Shown here: positions 51,934 to 64,000 of the stretch, one piece after another
How positions within the stretch are numbered: position 1 is the first letter of the stretch
Layout of the letters: each line of letters starts with the position of its first letter
DNA from: Blastocystis sp. Blastoise
Taxonomy: Eukaryota; Sar; Bigyra; Opalinata; Blastocystidae
Direction: 5' to 3'
NCBI GenBank assembly: GCA_039096225.1
Contig: JBBPEB010000027.1
Location: 62,001 to 126,000 of the forward strand
DNA length: 64,000 nucleotides
Program-made: the position numbers and the translations under genes
The notes under the pieces: model-generated
What the model was told of the DNA's origin: nothing
Databases searched by the model: none
The model's input: only the letters and a program-made list of their open reading frames with translations

Positions 51934-52905
51934 TTAAGCAAGAGGATAAGAAGCAACCATGTTGATACCACAAACACCTTCACCATCATCAACGTGACCA
52001 ATCTTAATGTAACCATCAAGACCCCAGTCACTACCCCAAGAGTTTCTGACAAGAATATATTTCTTACCTTCTTCAGTACCATAACCAACAGCAGCAACAC
52101 CATGGTTAAGAGAAGTTCCGCAAGCGTCGGAAGTAACAACACCACTAGTGTAATATTGGAAGACGAAGGAATCAGCTTCAACAGCAACAGAAACGGGGTT
52201 CTTAGCAATAGCAGCAAGAAGTTGTTTACCATTATTTTCTTCAACATCAACATAACTAGTAAAAGAAGCAATAGAAGTGCAAGATTTATCTTTACAGCTA
52301 CCATCCTTAGCAGTGTAGGGATAAGCTTCTTCAGAACAAATACCACCGTTATTAATAACATATTCAAAACCATAATCCATTAAACCACCATTACAACCAT
52401 TGGATTGTTTATCACAATCAACAAGTTGTTGTTCAGAGAAAGATTGAAGCTTACCGTTCTTAATAGCATCAACACCTTCCATAGCAGCAACAGCAGAGAA
52501 AGCCCAACAAGAACCACAAGAAGCTTGATTCTTAACAGCATTGACAGCTCCCTTTTCAATCCAGTTAATAGAAGCAGGAATATCTTCCTTAAGAGTAGCA
52601 GTATTTCTAAGAGAGTGAGCGGGTTTCTTCATCATACAACCACAAATTCTAGAAGCTTTGAATTCATCATGAGTCATATCAACAAAGGGGGTAATACCAA
52701 GAGTGTAAGAGTGACCCTTTTCGTTTTCAGCATTAATGTAATCAAGATTTTCAGAGAAGACAGAAAGACGATATCTGGTTTCTTGAGCAGAGTATTCCTT
52801 GTTGTATTTAGCGGTGAAAGCACCAAATTGAGCCTTGTAGTAAGAGTTGGAGTGAGCAAGAGAAAGAGCACAAACAGCAAAGAGAGCAACTAAAATAGCC
52901 TTCAT
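51934..52905 (-). CDS. Cathepsin-L-like cysteine protease, copy 2
   Basis: A tandem paralogue of copy 1, also 323 residues and intronless. The start at 52905 (MKAILVALFAVCALSLAHSN) gives the same signal peptide; a longer upstream frame to 52998 would add residues before it and runs into the transposon end, so I reject it. Catalytic residues are intact: NQASCGSCWAFS, LNHGVAAVGYG and NSWGSDWGLDGY. Differences from copy 1 include FVDMTHDEF for FADMTHDEF in the propeptide and LNHG for LDHG beside the catalytic His. A Tc1/mariner element begins 70 bp upstream of the start codon, so the promoter has been split or replaced. Confidence 0.95.
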   Translation of the reverse strand: MKAILVALFAVCALSLAHSNSYYKAQFGAFTAKYNKEYSAQETRYRLSVFSENLDYINAENEKGHSYTLGITPFVDMTHDEFKASRICGCMMKKPAHSLRNTATLKEDIPASINWIEKGAVNAVKNQASCGSCWAFSAVAAMEGVDAIKNGKLQSFSEQQLVDCDKQSNGCNGGLMDYGFEYVINNGGICSEEAYPYTAKDGSCKDKSCTSIASFTSYVDVEENNGKQLLAAIAKNPVSVAVEADSFVFQYYTSGVVTSDACGTSLNHGVAAVGYGTEEGKKYILVRNSWGSDWGLDGYIKIGHVDDGEGVCGINMVASYPLA

Positions 52906-52975
52906 TGTTATTATTAAAACAAATAAAATAAATATTTTATGAGAAATAATAAATTTTAAAATGAAAAATGAGCTA

Positions 52976-53000
52976 CAATCAGTGCCAAAACCTGACAACC
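52976..53000 (+). repeat. Left terminal inverted repeat of the Tc1/mariner element
   Basis: 25 bp beginning CAATCAGTGCCAAAACC and ending TGACAACC, identical to the inverse of 54377-54401. Confidence 0.93.
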
Positions 53001-53204
53001 CTTATCGTTTTCAATAGTTACGGGGAATTTTTTGACGCGGTTTTTTTTGTTTGAATTGTAATAACATGTAGAATATATTCTAGAAATTTCTAGAATATAT
53101 AATTAGTGGTTTTGGAAAAACAGAAATTTTAATTGGAACACAATTACTCTGAGACCTTTTTTAACCCTTTAAAAATAGTTTTATTCTTTAAAAATAAGTT
53201 GTGT

Positions 53205-54218
53205 ATGGGTAAATACGTCGTTATAACTGAAAGAGAGTTTAGAAAGATGATAAGAGACGGGTACACGGATGAACAGATTGCCATTCATTTTCATTGTTCG
53301 CTTAGAACTGTTGCCCGTAGAAGGTCCCAATACAATATGTCCAAGTCAACTAAGAAAGGTGGAAGACCACAAGTTTTAACTCCTTCTAATTTACGAGAAA
53401 TCAATAATATTGTCCCAAAAAGCTCTGAGAACTCTAGCGTTTTATTGGATATCTTCCAAAAGAAAACCGGTACTCATGTCTCAAAAAGGTCCTTTATTAG
53501 AGGACTCCATGCTGTTGGTTACGTCGCCAAAAAGAAGCTTCATAAACCACTCATATCGGAGAAAAATAGAAAAGTCCGATTGGATTGGTGTTTAAAATAC
53601 CGAAATATGCCAATAAGTTTCTGGGAAAACGTCCTCTGGTCTGACGAGTGTTCTATTAGAACACATCAATCAACCTTTCAAGAATACTATTGGAAGAAAC
53701 CTGGTTCTCCAAATAAGCCGTCAGAAATCATTCCAACCATGAAAAACGATGGAAAATCGATTATGATTTGGGGATGTATGACGCAACATGGTGCTGGTCA
53801 AATGGAGGTCCTTGATGGTCATGTGACATCATTAAAGTATGGAGAAACTCTTGGTCGAACTCTTCCGTCAACCGTGGAAAAATTGCAAATTGACCCCAAA
53901 ACTATGGTATTCCAACAGGATAATGCTCCTATTCACAAGTCAAAAAAGATGAATAGTTTCTTTAAAACTGCTCAACTTACAGTGATTGATTGGCCTCCAC
54001 AGTCCCCAGACCTTAATCCCATTGAACATCTTTGGGTCTATATTAAAAGAAGATTACAAAGAAATTCCCATTGCGGATATACTTTGAGTCAACTAAAGGT
54101 CGAAGTTGACAAGATATGGAGGTCAATACCTGTAAATGTATGTGAAAGGCTTGTTTTATCAATGCCGAAAAGAATTGAGGCAGTAATAGCCAATAATGGT
54201 GGATTTACAAGATATTAA
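53205..54218 (+). CDS. Tc1/mariner transposase (DD34E)
   Basis: A 337-residue transposase starting MGKYVVITEREFRKMI; an in-frame upstream extension to 53133 lacks family similarity. The N-terminus has a helix-turn-helix (YTDEQIAIHFHCSLRTVARR) followed by a second DNA-binding domain. Catalytic residues are Asp in LWSDECSIR, Asp in FQQDNAPIH and Glu in NPIEHLW; the last two are 34 residues apart, so this is the DD34E class of Tc1 elements. It cuts the element out and inserts it at TA. No frameshift or stop, no intron, and base composition is less AT-rich than the neighbours, consistent with recent arrival. Confidence 0.95.
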   Translation: MGKYVVITEREFRKMIRDGYTDEQIAIHFHCSLRTVARRRSQYNMSKSTKKGGRPQVLTPSNLREINNIVPKSSENSSVLLDIFQKKTGTHVSKRSFIRGLHAVGYVAKKKLHKPLISEKNRKVRLDWCLKYRNMPISFWENVLWSDECSIRTHQSTFQEYYWKKPGSPNKPSEIIPTMKNDGKSIMIWGCMTQHGAGQMEVLDGHVTSLKYGETLGRTLPSTVEKLQIDPKTMVFQQDNAPIHKSKKMNSFFKTAQLTVIDWPPQSPDLNPIEHLWVYIKRRLQRNSHCGYTLSQLKVEVDKIWRSIPVNVCERLVLSMPKRIEAVIANNGGFTRY

Positions 54219-54376
54219 TATTTGTGTTTCAATTCAAAAAAATGGTTTTTTAAATTTTTTTCCATGACGCTTATTTGTTTTGTTTCCCTGTTTTAATAGT
54301 CAATACAACCTTTGATGACAAATGACTTAATAAAAAAAAAACAAAGAAAAACTCGCCAGTTTAAAAAAAAAACCGA

Positions 54377-54401
54377 GGTTGTCAGGTTTTGGCACTGATT
54401 G
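54377..54401 (-). repeat. Right terminal inverted repeat of the Tc1/mariner element
   Basis: Ends GGTTTTGGCACTGATTG, the inverse of the left end, followed by the TA duplication. Confidence 0.93.
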
Positions 54402-54403
54402 TA

Positions 54404-55751
54404 TGATGACGCATAATTCCTACGAAAGAAGAACATTAATGACGATTTTTAAGATCAATAATATGATTGGGTTCTCCATTCCAATTTGTGTTAAACGCCA
54501 ATAAATCCATCAATGTTGAGGTTTGTTCGAAAGTCTGTCATAATGACACACCTAGGGTAACAAAGCACATTTTCAAAAACATTCCATAAAAGAAGAGAAA
54601 AACACTATTCAATTCCCCTAAAAAGAGTTGATTCTCTCTATTTCATAAATGCGATTCATTGTGACACAATCTATCGTAAAATTGTCAATTTCGATGGATC
54701 AACACAAAACCAAATCAGTTTTGTTTATCTCTGAACTATCACCATAAGAATTTCCTTATACTGAGAATATTTGACAGTCAGTCATTCAATAAAACTGAAT
54801 ACCTATTTCAATAGCTTTAAATAATAATCTATTAGTTTAATTCATTTTTCAAATAAAAATGTATTTAAAATATTCTTGTTAGTGTATTATATTTGCATAT
54901 CATGTTGTATTGTATTAAGTATGTAGGATTCCAGATTTACAGTAATTACTTTCAAATATAATTTGCAAATTGTTAAATATATAAGATATAAACTAAGTCA
55001 GATTTGTGATAAAATACTCTTTTATTTTGATTGGAATATATATATTTCATATATTAAGCATTTGAAAAAGAATTCAGAAAATATCATGATCACTCTCACA
55101 CATTTTAATCAATCGTCGTTTATGAAAATCAGAAATATATATTATTCATTTAATGATTATTCCCTTTTTAGTACAACAACTCATAGTTTATTTAAATGAT
55201 CTTCAAAAAGTGATCTGTTACTTCTAGCAAAAATTAAACACAAATATCGGTTCACCAATTATATTATTCGACAATCGCTTTATGTTGAGCGTTCTTCAAA
55301 AGGTTCTAAAATAAATCATTACCACAAAAAAACACTATTTCAGAATAGACTAGCAAGAATAGAATTCATTGTCCTTTTTACATATATTCATATAATGATA
55401 TCTATCATCATATCGTATATTTGATATACATGAAAACATATCACAAAACAATAAGGCCTTATCGACTCATATTCTCATTTAATACTTATCAACTATAACT
55501 GTTCAAATTATTTCCAACTACATTAGGGCTTTATACATAATTTAAACATAATTATATGTGTTAAAAAGTAAAAAATAAAAAAGTTGAAAACATTACAGAC
55601 CGACAATCATAAGAAAAATGTGAATAGACCAACAAAACAATAGATAATCGTGATTATATTCATCAAAAGTTCTCCTTCAAAACAGACAACTCACTTGAGT
55701 TTATTTATTCTCACCTTATTCTTGTTGGATCATTTACATATAAAGTAAATA
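54404..55751. other. Intergenic region upstream of the NDUFS6-like gene
   Basis: The part next to the Tc1 element is the displaced upstream region of protease copy 2; the right end holds the promoter of the complex I gene. The open frame at 54963-55199 has no motif and is not called. Confidence 0.45.
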
Positions 55752-56137
55752 ATGGCTTCAGTTCTTAAGTGTGCTCTTCCTCTTTGTATGAAAGCTACTA
55801 ACGCTTTCAAAGTATCTACTTGTTATCGTACCTTTGCTTTAAGAAAAAATATTGTTCCTCCTCATGCTGATAATGCTCATAGAAGTGATGCTGAATGGAG
55901 AATTTCTCAAGTTCCTGTTATTGAAGTTGATAAACCAGTTGTTATGTGTGATGGAGGTATGTCATTTGAAGAGTCAATGTTTTTTTATCCGGAAATATAT
56001 TTTTATATTCTTTAGGTGCTGGTGTTATGGGTCATCCTGTTCAATATCTTCGTGTTAATGGTCCTACTGATAAACCTACAACTTGTCCTTATTGTGGATT
56101 AAGATACAAGATGAAGGCTGGTACTCATTCTCATTAA
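55752..56137 (+). CDS. NDUFS6: Complex I zinc-finger subunit, NDUFS6-like
   Basis: Two exons, 55752-55956 and 56016-56137, with a 59-bp intron; 108 residues. The N-terminus (MASVLKCALPLCMKATNAF) is basic and amphipathic, as in mitochondrial targeting peptides. The C-terminal zinc site is clear: VVMCDGGAGVMGHPVQYL followed by TCPYCGLRYK, supplying Cys, His and Cys-Cys ligands as in the 13-kDa subunit of NADH dehydrogenase (NDUFS6, NUMM in fungi). It is an assembly and accessory subunit of respiratory complex I in the mitochondrial matrix arm. No defects were seen. Confidence 0.88.
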
Positions 56138-57760
56138 ATTATCAAAAAACAATTATTTTCTTAAGAAAATCGCCTAACAATACTTATCAAATCTTCTTTT
56201 CTATTATATATATATAATAATATTATCTTCAATTTATATATTATATCCAATAATATCTAAGTTTTCTATATTCATAAAAATTAAAATAAATATACATTGT
56301 TTTTGTTTTGATTATTTATTTAATTGCTTGAAATAATTGTATTTTTTAAAATTTCTTTTTCCAAGGAGATTCATAAATAATAATCATTTCTCTTATTAAT
56401 AAAGAATGTGATTCTAGAATATTACAACGAATTGCATTTGAAATGTTCAAGAAATATTTGTTTACAGACTCATTATTCTTTTTGTTTTATTCTTATAATA
56501 ATCTAGATTATAAATAACATATTTCTGAAGAGAAATAAACAAATAATTCTTCATTTAAAAAATCCAATTGATAAATTATGAAATGAAAAAGACATAATAA
56601 GTTTAATCATATCTGAAAATATGATATAAGAAAATAATATGCACGAATAAACAAACATATTCCTTTAATGAACAATATATTTGTTCAAAAAATAGAGAAA
56701 AACTATGATATACTATAGTTATGACTCTATAGTTTACAAAACATAATTAATTGCTAATTATTTAACAATAATAGTTCTAAAAATAAATAAATGAAAAACG
56801 AATAGAGATTATATTTATGAAAATTTCTTATTTTTTGTTATCTTTATGAAACTACATATTTATTTATAAAAACTCATTTTATTATTTGTTTTATACAAGT
56901 TATATAGTTCCAAGTCAAATATATATATTGGTTGTTAAAAAGAAATAATGCATTAACAACAATTATTTTTTCATCTCATTACTTCATATTACTTTTGCTG
57001 CTCAGATATATACAAATACATGAATTAGTATTTTGTATAATAAAAACTATAATCTTGATGATATTTCTTCATCCAGAAACTTATTTTCTTTAAAAAATTA
57101 ATTTTGAATAGTTTAAAAGGATTAAAAAACTTATTTATAAATAATATATGGAAAGAAAATATTGTCTATCTATATAATTATAGATTGTTATCATTTTTAA
57201 TTTGTTTATACATTCATAACTTTAGCACTTTGACATAAAATATATAATACTGTCTAGAAAAATTATTATAGATATCTAAAAATAAGTTGTATGCATTTAT
57301 TTTAATTCTTTTCAATATAACCATTTTTTATCATAAGTTTTCTTCAAGTAAACCTGAAGCGATTTACCATGCCGATTTTATATTTGAACCAAAACAATAA
57401 TAGTTGAATACAATGGTTGTGAAACATGAATCTCATTTCAACTTAAAAAGGAGAAATACGGACACAAGGTGTCTGCGATTTTAATTGGATAATATAGATT
57501 TCTTAGTCCAATAGAATTCAATTTCTCTTCATCGTTTCTCTTTTCTTATTCTGTTAGAATCTAGGAAAAACACATGTTTCATTAGATAACCGTCAAAATG
57601 TTGACTAATTGTGGTAAAAAAATTGGAAAACCAGAGCTTGTCGTTCTCAGTGGGAAAACACACATTTGTTATGGTTTTTATGTAGACGCTACTTTGGTTA
57701 GCAAACCAATTATCAAATAAATCTCAAGTTCTTTTTATTAAAACATTATCAAAAGTGAAA
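56138..57760. other. Intergenic AT-rich DNA, nothing recognised
   Basis: About 1.6 kb between the complex I gene and the giant surface-protein gene. A somewhat less AT-rich patch at 57340-57720 probably includes the promoter of the latter. No RNA gene was seen. Confidence 0.45.

Positions 57761-64000
<6,240 letters not shown>

Larger units (their letters stand above)
52976..54401 (+). mobile_element. Complete Tc1/mariner transposon, 1426 bp
   Basis: Perfect 25-bp terminal inverted repeats start CAATCAGTGCCAAAACC at 52976 and end with the inverse at 54401. They are flanked by TA on both sides (52974-52975 and 54402-54403), the expected target-site duplication. One intact transposase gene fills the interior. 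The perfect ends and open frame imply recent insertion. Confidence 0.95.

Noticed and set aside
52906-52998. N-terminal extension of protease copy 2 starting MSGFGTDCSS
   Set aside because: It translates the Tc1 inverted repeat; copy 1 and the signal peptide fix the start at 52905.

Overview
The window comes from a nuclear chromosome of a very AT-rich, intron-dense single-celled eukaryote. The evidence is short GT-AG introns that almost always begin gtatat and end tatatag, poly-Asn runs from AAT repeats, eukaryotic genes (RFC1, PHD/bromodomain protein, GT61 glycosyltransferase, NDUFS6-like complex I subunit) and eukaryotic DNA transposons. A complex I subunit argues for respiring mitochondria. 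The intact genes use standard stop codons. I cannot name the lineage with confidence.

Layout. 1-14 kb: low-complexity DNA, a truncated member of a BTB-like/leucine-rich family cut at a 195-bp terminal-inverted-repeat element (4654-4848), a secreted jelly-roll-like protein on the minus strand (6170-8556), and a full member of the BTB-like family on the minus strand (10265-13865). 15.0-31.2 kb: a probable 16.1-kb EnSpm/CACTA-type transposon with inverted CACTGGTAGGCA ends, carrying a spliced Tnp2-type transposase (17780-21625), a divergent unrecognised companion gene (15610-17071), and on the right a large minus-strand multi-PHD plus bromodomain gene (23299-29408) that may be cargo. 32-41 kb: a type II membrane GT61-like glycosyltransferase (32170-34699) and a second complete BTB-like paralogue (36431-40703), both on the minus strand.

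41-50 kb: plus-strand housekeeping genes, namely RFC1, the large clamp-loader subunit (41438-45679, about 16 introns), and a methyltransferase-like/TPR protein with a tail of ten DPF motifs (46203-49791). 50-54.4 kb: two tandem cathepsin-L-like protease genes on the minus strand, sharing a 209-bp identical block, with an intact Tc1/mariner element inserted just upstream of the second. 55.7-64 kb: the complex I NDUFS6-like gene and the 5' part of a giant secreted surface protein with alternating putative-Ig (He_PIG) and Cys-rich modules, running off the window.

The strongest candidate for something undescribed is the 15035-31168 element: a CACTA transposase, a novel partner protein and a chromatin-reader gene between one matched pair of ends. 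Two further points are the DPF-tailed methyltransferase-like protein and the dispersed BTB-like family marked by a conserved C-terminal motif. Gene models were spliced by eye; junctions given to the base are those where reading frame and GT-AG signals agree.
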